NCBI RefSeq assembly: GCF_004000865.1
Contig: NZ_BIMB01000039.1
Span: forward strand, 1-64,000
Reading direction: 5' to 3'
Length of the DNA: 64,000 nt
From: Paenibacillus elgii NBRC 100335
GTDB lineage: Bacteria > Bacillota > Bacilli > Paenibacillales > NBRC-103111
Shown here: piece after piece, positions 1 to 8,065 of the stretch
Position numbering within the stretch: position 1 is the stretch's first letter
How the letters are laid out: each line of letters starts with the position of its first letter
Made by a program: the position numbers and the translations under genes
The notes under the pieces: model-generated
The model's database searches: none
Told to the model about the DNA's origin: nothing
What the model saw: the letters and a program-made list of their open reading frames with translations, nothing else

Positions 1-782
1 AGTCTGAGAAGTTTTATTGCTAGTGGAGAGAAGATTGGCCGCATCCAGATTAAAAGCAGCTTTTTGCAGAATGCTCAACGACAAACGGTAAAATCAAGCG
101 TCTCGCGTATTTTCCCAAAGGGTATTAAGTATTCTGGAATCATACACGAACAGTTGGATAGTGATTTACCTAGAATAGATACCGGTATTTATGTTTTACA
201 TGATGGTTATTATGGGACAAATAAGTCTGAAAGGAATCTCCGGTTACTTAGAACAGCATTAGATCAAAAGCCTGCAGATTCTTATCTTTGTTCCAAATTG
301 CTAAAGAATATAAGGGGCTGAACGAATCTTCCATTTCAGAACAATATTTTGAGCAGGGATATCAGTTGCTAAAGGTCAAAGCCGGCTATGCGAAAGAGGC
401 TATTGTTGATTTCCTGTACGTGCTCTTGAATAATCATAACCTAGAAAGAGCTTTAGAAGTAATTGGTTCGGAAGCGGATCTGCTTAAAGAGATTCCGGAT
501 TTTCATTTTGTTTGTGGATTAATTTATACGGAACTAGCCATTGCTATGCCCGAGGATTCTAGTATGCTTATTCCAATGATTGAAACGTCTTATCTGCAGT
601 GTTTGAATTTGGGGGGGCAATCAACCAAAGAAATTGTTAATGGAACATCGACATACTTAGCAGCCTATAATCTGGGCATATTTTATGAGTTCATAGATAT
701 GAAAGAAAGAGCAAAAGAGTGTTACCAGTTTTCTGCTTCGCATAATTATACTCTCGCTATGGAGAGGTTGAGTAATTTATAA
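1..782 (+). pseudogene. Family 2 glycosyltransferase with TPR tail, 5'-incomplete and frameshifted
   Basis: The reading frame is open from the window edge, so the start lies upstream. Frame 1 carries the end of a GT2-type catalytic domain (TGIYVLHDGYY, then NKSERNLRLL) and stops at 321. A second frame opening near 288 continues directly with FQIAKEYKGL and a helical TPR-like tail to 782. In related Paenibacillus GT2-TPR proteins, as I know them, these two segments are contiguous. Adding one base around 283-290 (CTTTGTTCC to CTTTTGTTCC) would restore the frame, so this is a single-base deletion or a sequencing error. The stretch is visibly more AT-rich than the genes after secA. Such enzymes often sit beside flagellin genes just upstream of hpf-secA, so flagellin glycosylation is a reasonable but unproved role. 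Confidence 0.72.
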
Positions 783-933
783 GGCAACTAAGTTGTGATT
801 AATGTTGCGTTCACAAAAAATGTTCGTTATTCTCTACAGATGCTCAAAAACACAAGCCTATATCGAGAATGTGCCTCCCAAATGCCAAACGAATAAACAT
901 ATCGATTATGTATGGCCTGAAACTTTCCACCCC

Positions 934-984
934 TGTGGACAATGTGCATAACTCTGTTGATAACTTTGCGAAAAATGTCGATAA
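934..984 (-). promoter_or_regulatory. Cluster of four DnaA-box-like 9-mers
   Basis: Four 9-mers, each one mismatch from the DnaA box in its TGTGGATAA orientation, lie within 51 bases: TGTGGACAA (934-942), TGTGCATAA (943-951), TGTTGATAA (955-963) and TGTCGATAA (976-984), all in the same direction. The second fits the TTATNCACA form exactly when read on the minus strand. The cluster lies in the 379-base gap between the glycosyltransferase remnant and the cold-shock gene. An imperfect inverted repeat (1013-1042, arms GAGTAT/ATACTC with inner TTAAC/GTTAA) follows. DnaA binding is inferred from sequence only. Confidence 0.4.
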
Positions 985-1080
985 ACCGCGACACAACAGG
1001 CTTTTCGGCTGTGAGTATTTTATTAACGCCATGTTAATACTCGAATTTTCGAAATATTTCACCAACACGGCCAAGTTCGA

Positions 1081-1110
1081 TTGACAGCGGGGAGTTGGGG
1101 ATGATATATT
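1081..1110 (+). promoter_or_regulatory. Probable SigA promoter of the cold-shock gene
   Basis: A perfect -35 hexamer TTGACA (1081-1086) and a TATATT-type -10 (1105-1110) are separated by 18 bases. Transcription would give a leader of roughly 45 bases before the cold-shock ATG. Confidence 0.6.
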
Positions 1111-1161
1111 CGAATTGTGAGCGATGCTTGCAGTTATTTGATAATGAAGGGAATGTTTTAC

Positions 1162-1359
1162 ATGCAAGGTAAAGTTAAATGGTTTAACGCAGAAAAAGGT
1201 TACGGTTTCATCGAGCGTGAAGACGGTGGCGACGTATTCGTACACTTCTCCGCTATCCAAACCGATGGCTTCAAAACTTTGGAAGAAGGCCAATCCGTTG
1301 AGTTCGATATCGTAGAGGGCGCACGTGGTCCTCAAGCGGCTAACGTCGTCAAGTTGTAA
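1162..1359 (+). CDS. cspB: Cold-shock protein, CspA/CspB family
   Basis: A 65-residue single cold-shock domain, the normal family length. It is a small beta-barrel that binds single-stranded RNA and DNA and keeps mRNA unfolded in the cytoplasm. The two nucleic-acid-binding motifs are intact: RNP1 as KGYGFIE (residues 12-18) and RNP2 as DVFVHFSAI (24-32). The ATG at 1162 is chosen because the family begins MQGKVKWFN and an AAGGGA ribosome site lies upstream. The frame stays open further upstream (to 1117), but that extension has no family support. The gene is monocistronic, between its own promoter and a terminator. Which of several csp paralogues it is cannot be settled here. Confidence 0.95.
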   Translation: MQGKVKWFNAEKGYGFIEREDGGDVFVHFSAIQTDGFKTLEEGQSVEFDIVEGARGPQAANVVKL

Positions 1360-1429
1360 TCATCCGGCCGGTTTCGGCCGCTCGTAATAGATGGTTATTG
1401 TTTGGACAAAATTAGCGCGAACTTGATCA

Positions 1430-1457
1430 CACCCTTGGGGAATCCAAGGGTGTTTTT
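1430..1457 (+). terminator. Rho-independent terminator after csp
   Basis: Nine-base arms CACCCTTGG (1430-1438) and CCAAGGGTG (1444-1452) with a 5-base loop are followed by TTTTT. A second small GC hairpin (CGGCCG arms at 1365-1370 and 1375-1380) right after the stop codon has no T-run. Confidence 0.85.
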
Positions 1458-1562
1458 CGTGCGTCTGGACCTTATCGAAAAAAGCTATAAGGAAGCGTTT
1501 ACACGACTGCCATAAATTGTCCAAATATTTTGTAAATTTTCCTCGAATTTTATGAAGGATTT

Positions 1563-1591
1563 TTGAAGGCGGGGGGTGAATATAGTATAAT
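1563..1591 (+). promoter_or_regulatory. Probable SigA promoter of hpf
   Basis: TTGAAG (1563-1568) and a perfect TATAAT (1586-1591) are separated by 17 bases, just ahead of the AAAGGAGGAG ribosome site of hpf. In Bacillus hpf also answers to stress and early-sporulation sigma factors; I could not identify such boxes with confidence here. Confidence 0.6.
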
Positions 1592-1616
1592 GTAAGTATG
1601 AAAGGAGGAGTCGCAC

Positions 1617-2168
1617 ATGAAATTCAACATTCGCGGTGAAAACATCGAGGTAACGGAAGCGTTGAAAGACCATGTCGAGAAAAAATTAGGCAGACTGGAA
1701 CGCTACTTTGAAGCTCCCCCTACATCTGAAGTCAATGTCACTCTGAGCGTTGTGAAAGGTATGCAAACCGTTGAGGTGACGATTCCGCTTACCGGCCTTA
1801 TGCTGCGGGCGGAGGAGAAGCACGCCGACATGTACGCAGCCGCCGATCTGGTTGTGGACAAGTTGGAACGTCAAATTCGCAAGGCCAAAACAAAAGCCAA
1901 CCGCAAAATTCGCCTGGAAGGCGGCATTAAAGATCTGTTCCGGATGGAACTGCCGGACGCTTCCTATTCTCTGGACGATGAAGACGATTACGAATTGGTG
2001 CGGACGAAGCGTTTTACGCTGAAGCCGATGGATGTGGAAGAGGCGATTTTGCAAATGAACATGGTAGGCCATAATTTCTTTGTTTTCTCCAATTCCGATA
2101 CCGAGCAAGTCAACGTGGTCTACAAACGCAATGACGGAAAATACGGCCTCATCGAGCCGGCCAGATAA
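1617..2168 (+). CDS. hpf: Long-form ribosome hibernation promoting factor
   Basis: A 183-residue protein of the long HPF type. The N-terminal S30AE domain (about 1-100, starting MKFNIRGENIEVTEALKDHV) sits in the ribosomal decoding groove. The C-terminal domain (about 125-180, with VRTKRFTLKPM and NFFVFSN) dimerises and joins two 70S particles into inactive 100S ribosomes in stationary phase. Both domains and the charged linker are present at normal length. The ATG has an excellent AAAGGAGGAG site. hpf directly before secA is common gene order in Bacillales. It is flanked by its own promoter and terminator, so it is probably transcribed alone. Confidence 0.95.
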   Translation: MKFNIRGENIEVTEALKDHVEKKLGRLERYFEAPPTSEVNVTLSVVKGMQTVEVTIPLTGLMLRAEEKHADMYAAADLVVDKLERQIRKAKTKANRKIRLEGGIKDLFRMELPDASYSLDDEDDYELVRTKRFTLKPMDVEEAILQMNMVGHNFFVFSNSDTEQVNVVYKRNDGKYGLIEPAR

Positions 2169-2232
2169 ACCGTCGGATGACTTAAGAAAAGAACCGAGCT
2201 TGTTCGAACGCTTCAGCGGTGCATCTAGCGAT

Positions 2233-2260
2233 GCCTGCGCGTTCGGGCAGGCTCTTTTTT
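2233..2260 (+). terminator. Terminator after hpf
   Basis: GCCTGC (2233-2238) pairs with GCAGGC (2247-2252) around an 8-base loop, followed by TCTTTTTT. It separates hpf from secA. Confidence 0.8.
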
Positions 2261-2362
2261 AGTAGATTCGGGAAATCGGGGCAGGTTTGTTGCGGTGAAA
2301 GGCGCAAACTGTTACAATTTAGGATAGGCTATTGTTTTTTAATAAGGAAGGGGATTAGCAAC

Positions 2363-4864
2363 ATGCTAGGACTCGTTAAAAAAATATTTGGCGATTCGAA
2401 TGAGCGTGAATTGAAGCGCATGTGGAAAGCCGTGGAATACATTAATTCTCTCGAACCTTCGATCGAACCGCTTTCCGATGAACAGCTGCGAGGCAAAACT
2501 GTTGAATTCCGTGAACGCTTGGAAAAAGGCGAGGAGCTGGACGATCTGCTGCCGGAAGCGTTCGCCGTTGTGCGTGAAGCGTCCAAGCGCGTTTTGGGCA
2601 AGCGTCACTATGACGTGCAGTTGATTGGCGGTATGACGCTGCACGAAGGCAAAATCGCGGAGATGCGTACAGGGGAAGGTAAGACGCTGGTCGGTACGCT
2701 TCCGGTGTATTTGAACGCGCTCCTCGGCAAGGGCGTGCACGTCGTTACGGTCAACGATTACTTGGCCCAACGGGACAGCGGCGAGATGGGTAAAATCTAC
2801 GAATTCCTCGGGATGACCGTCGGGGTCAACCTGCCGAACCTGTCGCACGATGGGAAGCAGCAGGCTTATGCTTGCGACATTACCTATGGAACGAATAACG
2901 AGTTCGGTTTCGACTATTTGCGTGACAACATGGTCGTGTACAAGGAACAAATGGTACAGCGTCCGTTGTACTACGCGGTTATTGACGAAGTGGACTCGAT
3001 CCTGGTCGACGAAGCCCGTACGCCGCTGATTATTTCCGGGCAAGCCGCCAAGTCAACGGATCTGTATTATATTGCCGATCAGGTTGTCAGCCGGTTGGAA
3101 GATGAAGACTTCACGGTTGACGAGAAGCTCCGGTCCGTAGCTTTGACCGAACCGGGAGTGGCGAAGGTGGAACGTGCCTTCGGTATCGAAAACTTGTTCG
3201 ATCATGACCACGTGCAGATCAACCACCATGTTCAGCAAGCCTTGAAGGCCCACATCATCATGCGCCTCGATGTTGACTATGTCGTACATGATGGCGAGAT
3301 CGTAATCGTAGACGAATTTACCGGCCGTTTGATGACGGGCCGTCGTTACAGCGAAGGGCTTCATCAGGCGATTGAAGCCAAGGAGAAGCTGCAGGTGCAG
3401 AACGAGTCGATGACGCTCGCGACGATCACGCTGCAGAACTATTTCCGGATGTACCGCAAGCTGTCCGGGATGACCGGTACGGCGAAGACGGAAGAAGAAG
3501 AATTGAAGAAGATCTACAACCTGGACGTTATTGTCGTTCCGACCAACAAACCGATGGTCCGGAAAGACATGCCGGATGTCGTGTACAAGTCGGTGGCCAG
3601 CAAATTCCGCGCGGTCGTAAACGAGATCGTGGAGAAGCATAAGAACAACCAGCCGGTGCTCGTCGGTACCGTATCGATCGAGAACTCTGAGCGGCTATCC
3701 GAGATGCTGAAGAAGAAAGGCATTCCGCATAAAGTCTTGAACGCGAAATACCATGCAGAGGAAGCGGAAATCGTTGCGCGCGCGGGTCAACCGGGCAGCG
3801 TGACGATCGCGACCAACATGGCGGGACGTGGTACGGACATTATGCTCGGGGACGGAGTAGCCGAAGTCGGCGGGCTGCATATTATAGGTACGGAGCGGCA
3901 CGAAAGCCGCCGGATCGACAACCAGCTCCGCGGCCGTGCAGGCCGTCAGGGCGATCCGGGTTCGTCCCAGTTTTACTTGTCGCTGGAAGATGAGCTCATG
4001 CGCCGTTTCGGAGCGGAGAACATCATGGGCATGATGGACCGCCTTGGGTTCGAGGAAGACCAACCGATCGAGAGCAAGCTGATCTCCAGAGCGATCGAGT
4101 CGGCTCAGAAGCGGGTCGAGGGCAACAACTTCGACGTGCGGAAGGTCGTCCTCCAATACGACGACGTCATGAACCAGCAGCGGGAAATCATCTACAAGCA
4201 GCGCCGCGAGGTGATCGAGTCCGAGAACATTCGCGACATCGTGCTTGGCATGATGATGCCGGTGATCGATCGGGTCGTCGAAGCGCATTGTCCGGCAGAT
4301 CTCGTTCCGGAAGAGTGGGATTTGCAAGCGATCGTCGATTACGCGAACGGCACGTTCCTGCATGAAGGCCAGCTGAGCAAAGACGAGCTGTGGGGCAAAG
4401 AAAAAGAAGAGATCGTCGAATATATGAAAGATCTCTTGATGCGTCTCTACGAAGAGCGCGAGCAGCAGATCGGTCCGGAGTTCATGCGCGAGTTCGAGAA
4501 GGTCGTCGTGCTTCGCGCCGTCGACAGCAAATGGATGGACCACATCGATGCGATGGATCAGCTGCGTCAAGGGATTCATCTCCGGGCGTACGGCGGTACG
4601 GACCCGCTGCGCGAATACCAGTTCGAAGGCTTCGAGATGTTCAATGAGATGATTCAAAGCATCCAGGAAGAAGTTTCGACCTACATCATGAAAGCTCATG
4701 TGGAAACGAACCTGGTGCGCGAAGCGGTGGTCGATGAGCACGAGATGGCTACGAACGGCGAACCGGCACCGAAGCAGCCTGCGGTAAGCGAAGACCGGAT
4801 CGGACGTAATGATCTGTGTCCTTGTGGCAGCGGGAAGAAATACAAACAGTGCCACGGTGTGTAG
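2363..4864 (+). CDS. secA: Preprotein translocase ATPase SecA
   Basis: An 833-residue SecA, the ATP-driven motor that pushes unfolded preproteins through SecYEG. The first nucleotide-binding fold has Walker A MRTGEGKT (residues 101-108) and the DEVD box. The second fold includes the helicase-like [10 protein letters not shown] motif. The scaffold and wing domains follow, and the C-terminus ends with the zinc site [14 protein letters not shown]. The ATG at 2363 ([10 protein letters not shown]) is chosen because every SecA begins so and AAGGAAGGGGA precedes it; an open frame back to 2219 runs through the hpf terminator and is not credible. The gene is single-copy style and essential in known bacteria, followed by its own terminator before prfB. 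Confidence 0.98.
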   Translation: MLGLVKKIFGDSNERELKRMWKAVEYINSLEPSIEPLSDEQLRGKTVEFRERLEKGEELDDLLPEAFAVVREASKRVLGKRHYDVQLIGGMTLHEGKIAEMRTGEGKTLVGTLPVYLNALLGKGVHVVTVNDYLAQRDSGEMGKIYEFLGMTVGVNLPNLSHDGKQQAYACDITYGTNNEFGFDYLRDNMVVYKEQMVQRPLYYAVIDEVDSILVDEARTPLIISGQAAKSTDLYYIADQVVSRLEDEDFTVDEKLRSVALTEPGVAKVERAFGIENLFDHDHVQINHHVQQALKAHIIMRLDVDYVVHDGEIVIVDEFTGRLMTGRRYSEGLHQAIEAKEKLQVQNESMTLATITLQNYFRMYRKLSGMTGTAKTEEEELKKIYNLDVIVVPTNKPMVRKDMPDVVYKSVASKFRAVVNEIVEKHKNNQPVLVGTVSIENSERLSEMLKKKGIPHKVLNAKYHAEEAEIVARAGQPGSVTIATNMAGRGTDIMLGDGVAEVGGLHIIGTERHESRRIDNQLRGRAGRQGDPGSSQFYLSLEDELMRRFGAENIMGMMDRLGFEEDQPIESKLISRAIESAQKRVEGNNFDVRKVVLQYDDVMNQQREIIYKQRREVIESENIRDIVLGMMMPVIDRVVEAHCPADLVPEEWDLQAIVDYANGTFLHEGQLSKDELWGKEKEEIVEYMKDLLMRLYEEREQQIGPEFMREFEKVVVLRAVDSKWMDHIDAMDQLRQGIHLRAYGGTDPLREYQFEGFEMFNEMIQSIQEEVSTYIMKAHVETNLVREAVVDEHEMATNGEPAPKQPAVSEDRIGRNDLCPCGSGKKYKQCHGV

Positions 4865-4910
4865 CTTTAACTGTCTGGTAAGCCAATGGCGCGGTAAATG
4901 TATAGGAAGC

Positions 4911-4943
4911 GGGAGGTCGGGGCGTCGCTCCGGTCTCCCTTTT
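4911..4943 (+). terminator. Terminator after secA
   Basis: A ten-base stem (4911-4920 with 4930-4939, including two G-U pairs) with a 9-base loop is followed by TTTT. It ends secA transcription shortly before prfB. Confidence 0.65.
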
Positions 4944-4981
4944 CGGTAACAGGGTGCAAAATTAACGGATAGAGGTGCTGA

Positions 4982-6113
4982 ATGATGTTAGAAGCGGATG
5001 TAAAGCGGGATTTGCAAGAAACGGCCAAGCGATTGGCTGAGCTCAGGGGGTCTCTTTGACTTAGATCTGAAGCTTGAGCAGATCGCGGATTATGAAGAGA
5101 AGATGTCTGCGCCGGATTTTTGGGACGACAACGAACGGGCGCAGAAGCTGATTGGAGAAGCGAACGGAGTCAAAAGCGTAGTCGACGAGTTCCAGGCGTT
5201 AGCTTCGGAATACGAAGACCTCGAGGTCATGGCCCAGCTCATGCAGGAGGAGCAGGACGACAGCATGGTGGCCGAGATTGAGGCGGGGATCGCCGCGCTC
5301 ATTAAGAAGCTGGAGAACTTCGAGCTGCAGCTGCTGCTCAGCCAGCCGTACGACCGTCTGAATGCGATTCTGGAGCTTCACCCAGGGGCAGGCGGAACGG
5401 AATCGCAGGACTGGGCGGAGATGCTGCTGCGCATGTACCGCCGCTGGGCCGAGAAGCGGGACTTCAAGGTCGAGGTGCTCGATTATTTGCCGGGCGATGA
5501 GGCCGGTGTGAAAAGCGTGACGCTGCTTATTAAAGGGTACAACGCCTATGGTTATTTGAAGGCGGAAAAAGGCGTACACCGCTTGGTGCGTATTTCGCCG
5601 TTCGATGCTTCGGGGCGCCGCCATACGTCATTCGTATCGTGCGATGTAATGCCCGAAATTGATGATGACGTGGAAATCGAGATCCGTACGGAGGACCTCA
5701 AGGTCGATACGTACCGCTCCAGCGGAGCGGGCGGCCAGCACATCAATACGACGGATTCGGCGGTACGGATTACCCACCTTCCGACGGGCGTCGTCGTCAG
5801 CTGCCAGACGGAACGTTCGCAGATCAAGAACCGCGAGCGCGCAATGAAAATGCTCCGGTCTAAGCTGTACGAGAAAAAAATCGAGGAGCAGCAAAAGCAG
5901 CTCGCGGAAATCCGCGGCGAAGTCTCCGACATCGCATGGGGCAGCCAGATCCGCTCGTACGTATTCCATCCGTACAGCATGGTCAAGGATCACCGGACCC
6001 AAGAGGAAACCGGCAATGTCGGCGCTGTGATGGACGGCGATTTGGACGCATTTATCGACGCCTATTTGCGCCAGCAAATCAATAAGCCGGACAAAGAAAA
6101 CGGCGCATCATAA
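4982..6113 (+). CDS. prfB: Peptide chain release factor 2, made by programmed +1 frameshift
   Basis: RF2 reads UGA and UAA and hydrolyses peptidyl-tRNA. The gene is split: 25 codons from ATG 4982 reach CTT-TGA at 5054-5059, and the main frame resumes at GAC 5058. The slip site AGGGGGTCTCTTTGAC (5045-5060) has the classic form: a Shine-Dalgarno-like AGGGGG, CTT on the slippery codon and an in-frame TGA that RF2 itself recognises, so low RF2 raises frameshifting. The joined product is about 376 residues (375 from the alternative ATG 4985), close to the family norm of about 366. It has SPF at about residues 205-207 for stop-codon recognition and GGQ at 250-252 for hydrolysis. This is autoregulation, not a broken gene. 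Confidence 0.96.
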
Positions 6114-6134
6114 AATTAAACAGGCAAGCTCATC

Positions 6135-6231
6135 CTACACGTTAGAAACGGTATTCCGCTGGCATCGCCAACTCCCGATGGGAGGTTCGGCTCGGCCGGG
6201 GAAACAGCCGGGACTGGCGTGTAGTTTTTTT
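6135..6231 (+). terminator. Large branched RNA hairpin ending in a T-run after prfB
   Basis: Seven-base outer arms CTACACG (6135-6141) and CGTGTAG (6218-6224) enclose about 76 bases, and TTTTTTT follows at once. Inside are CTCCC/GGGAG (6172-6184) and a CGGC/GCCG hairpin with a GGGGAAACA-type loop. It can act as the prfB terminator, but it is much larger than a normal one and lies 18 bases before the yitT start. I compared it mentally with the main riboswitch classes and recognised none. Confidence 0.5.
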
Positions 6232-6248
6232 ATGCAGGGGGAGAGCGG

Positions 6249-7175
6249 ATGTCGGTGATCGAAGGCACCGGAAGATCGGGCAGACGAATGGGATGGAAGG
6301 GGCGGGGAGCTGCTGTTCTGCCTCGCGGGCAGGGCTTGCTTAAGGAATATGCCCTCCTGCTTGTCGGGTCGCTTCTGATTGCAGTCAGCTTTAATGTATT
6401 CTTGAGCCCAAACCAGGTTGCATCGGGCGGGGTGACAGGCATCAGTATCATCGTTCAGACACTTTTCGGCTTCGAGCCGGCTTTCACTCAATGGGCCTTG
6501 AACATTCCATTGTTTATTGCTGGCACTTTGCTGCTGGGGAGGCAGTTCGGCGTCAAGACGGCGGTTGGATCGGTAGTGCTCCCCTTGATGGTTCTGTTGA
6601 CGAGAGGGCTTCCTTCCTTGACGCACAATTTATTGCTAGCCAGCATTTACGGCGGCATCCTCATCGGGATGGGACTGGGGCTTGTGTTTCGTGGCCGGGG
6701 GTCTACAGGGGGCTTGGATTTGGCCGCGCAGCTTATCCACCGATATACCGGCATTAGCCTCGGACTGTGTGTTGCGATGCTGGACGGGCTAGTTATTTTA
6801 TCGGCGGGTATCGTGCTGTCCCCGGAAAAAGCAATGTACGCACTCATCGGGCTGTTTGTGACAAGCAAAACGATCACTGTCGTACAAATCGGATTAAATT
6901 ACTCCAAAGTAGCTTTTATCGTCTCGTCGGCTTCGGACAAAATTCGGGAAGCGATTTTGCATGAACTGGACCGGGGGCTGACGGAGCTGGAAGCCAAAGG
7001 CGGGTATACGGGTCAAAGCCGCACGGTGTTGATGGTCGTGGTGGGGCAAACGGAAGTGACCCGGTTAAAAACGTTGGTCCGGAAGCTGGATCCGGAGGCT
7101 TTTGTCATTCTAAGTGATACGAACGAAGTGTTGGGGGAAGGATTCAAGCTGATGGGCTCCGGAGCGGGGCCATGA
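6249..7175 (+). CDS. YitT family integral membrane protein
   Basis: A 308-residue protein. After a hydrophilic N-terminus of about 30 residues come five or six hydrophobic segments (about 33-215) of the two YitT_membrane (DUF161) units, including the conserved glycine-rich stretches SGGVTGISI and RGRGSTGGLD. A cytoplasmic DUF2179 domain occupies about 220-300 (MVVVGQTEVTRLKTLVRKLDP). The YitT family is widespread in Firmicutes as several paralogues per genome, and its transport substrate, if any, is unknown. The GGGGGAGAG ribosome site supports ATG 6249. It stands between prfB and the convergent fdhD gene, and the context gives no hint of function. Confidence 0.88.
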   Translation: MSVIEGTGRSGRRMGWKGRGAAVLPRGQGLLKEYALLLVGSLLIAVSFNVFLSPNQVASGGVTGISIIVQTLFGFEPAFTQWALNIPLFIAGTLLLGRQFGVKTAVGSVVLPLMVLLTRGLPSLTHNLLLASIYGGILIGMGLGLVFRGRGSTGGLDLAAQLIHRYTGISLGLCVAMLDGLVILSAGIVLSPEKAMYALIGLFVTSKTITVVQIGLNYSKVAFIVSSASDKIREAILHELDRGLTELEAKGGYTGQSRTVLMVVVGQTEVTRLKTLVRKLDPEAFVILSDTNEVLGEGFKLMGSGAGP

Positions 7176-7252
7176 GAAAGGTAAAGAGGGCCGCGGGCGG
7201 GGTAACCGCACGAAGCCGCTCCATAAGGTTGGGTTGAAAACCGTTTGACCGG

Positions 7253-8065
7253 CTAGTCGCCAGATGACTCTGTAATTCTCTCCGGATGCGAATACACATT
7301 GAACGAGCTGCCGCGAATAAAGCCGATAACGGTAATGCCCAGCTCGTCTGCCAGCTCGAGTGCGAGATCGGTCGGCGCAGACTTGGAAAGCAGCGTGCCG
7401 ACGCCCATTTTGGACGTCTTGAGCAGCACCTCCGAGCTGACGCGCCCGCTGAAGGCGACGATTTTGTCCTTCATCGATAAGCGCTCGCGCAAGCAGTGGC
7501 CGAACACCTTGTCGAGCGCGTTGTGGCGGCCGATGTCCGTCCGGCAGACAAGCTGGCGATCCGGGGAGCAGAGGGCCGCGTTGTGCACCCCGCCCGTTTC
7601 GCGAAACAGGTCCGAGCCGTCCTGCAGCTGTCGGATCAAGCCGATACATTGAGCCGGAGTAATCGTCCGCCGCGACATGATGGTCTTGGCTGTGCGTACA
7701 TCGCTGCGAAAATAAAACTGACGGCCTTTGCCGCAGCACGAGCCGATGAACCGCTTGGAATGGTCCAGACCGCGGCCGCGCTCCGGGTGGAGCAGGCGGA
7801 CTTGGGCCAAGCCCCGGCGAGGATCGACGGCAAGCCCGATCACCTCGTCCGCCGTCCGGATGACGCCTTCAGAGGCGAGAAAGCCGAATGCCAAATCTTC
7901 CAAATCAGTCGGAGTACAGACGATGGTGGCAAATTCCTCTCCGTCAAGCTCCAAAGTAAAAGGCCTTTCCGAAGCGATCTGATCGTTCCGGGCTTGCAGC
8001 TTTTCCCCGTCATAATGCCAGACGGCCCGGCTCGCCACCGGACGCTCTTTATCCATGGGCCTCAC
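7253..8065 (-). CDS. fdhD: FdhD sulfurtransferase for formate dehydrogenase-type molybdoenzymes
   Basis: A 270-residue FdhD homologue. FdhD passes sulfur from the cysteine desulfurase to the bis-MGD cofactor before it is inserted in the enzyme. The mobile cysteine loop appears as GSCCGKGR (C110 and C111), followed by family blocks ETGGVHNAALC, DIGRHNALDKV and FSGRVSSEVL. The GTG at 8065 overlaps the stop of the upstream molybdoenzyme gene by four bases (GTGA), which implies translational coupling. An in-frame ATG at 8056 is an alternative start. The pairing with an FdhF-like gene indicates that FdhD matures that enzyme. Confidence 0.93.
   Translation of the reverse strand: MRPMDKERPVASRAVWHYDGEKLQARNDQIASERPFTLELDGEEFATIVCTPTDLEDLAFGFLASEGVIRTADEVIGLAVDPRRGLAQVRLLHPERGRGLDHSKRFIGSCCGKGRQFYFRSDVRTAKTIMSRRTITPAQCIGLIRQLQDGSDLFRETGGVHNAALCSPDRQLVCRTDIGRHNALDKVFGHCLRERLSMKDKIVAFSGRVSSEVLLKTSKMGVGTLLSKSAPTDLALELADELGITVIGFIRGSSFNVYSHPERITESSGD

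Noticed and set aside
2219-2362. N-terminal extension of SecA
   Set aside because: It would run through the hpf terminator; SecA proteins start at MLG..., with a good ribosome site at 2363.
3695-4855. A 386-codon frame on the minus strand within secA
   Set aside because: It is a shadow of secA, with no ribosome site or known domain.
4982-5059. prfB read as a gene broken by a frameshift mutation
   Set aside because: The site is the conserved programmed frameshift signal; the gene is intact.
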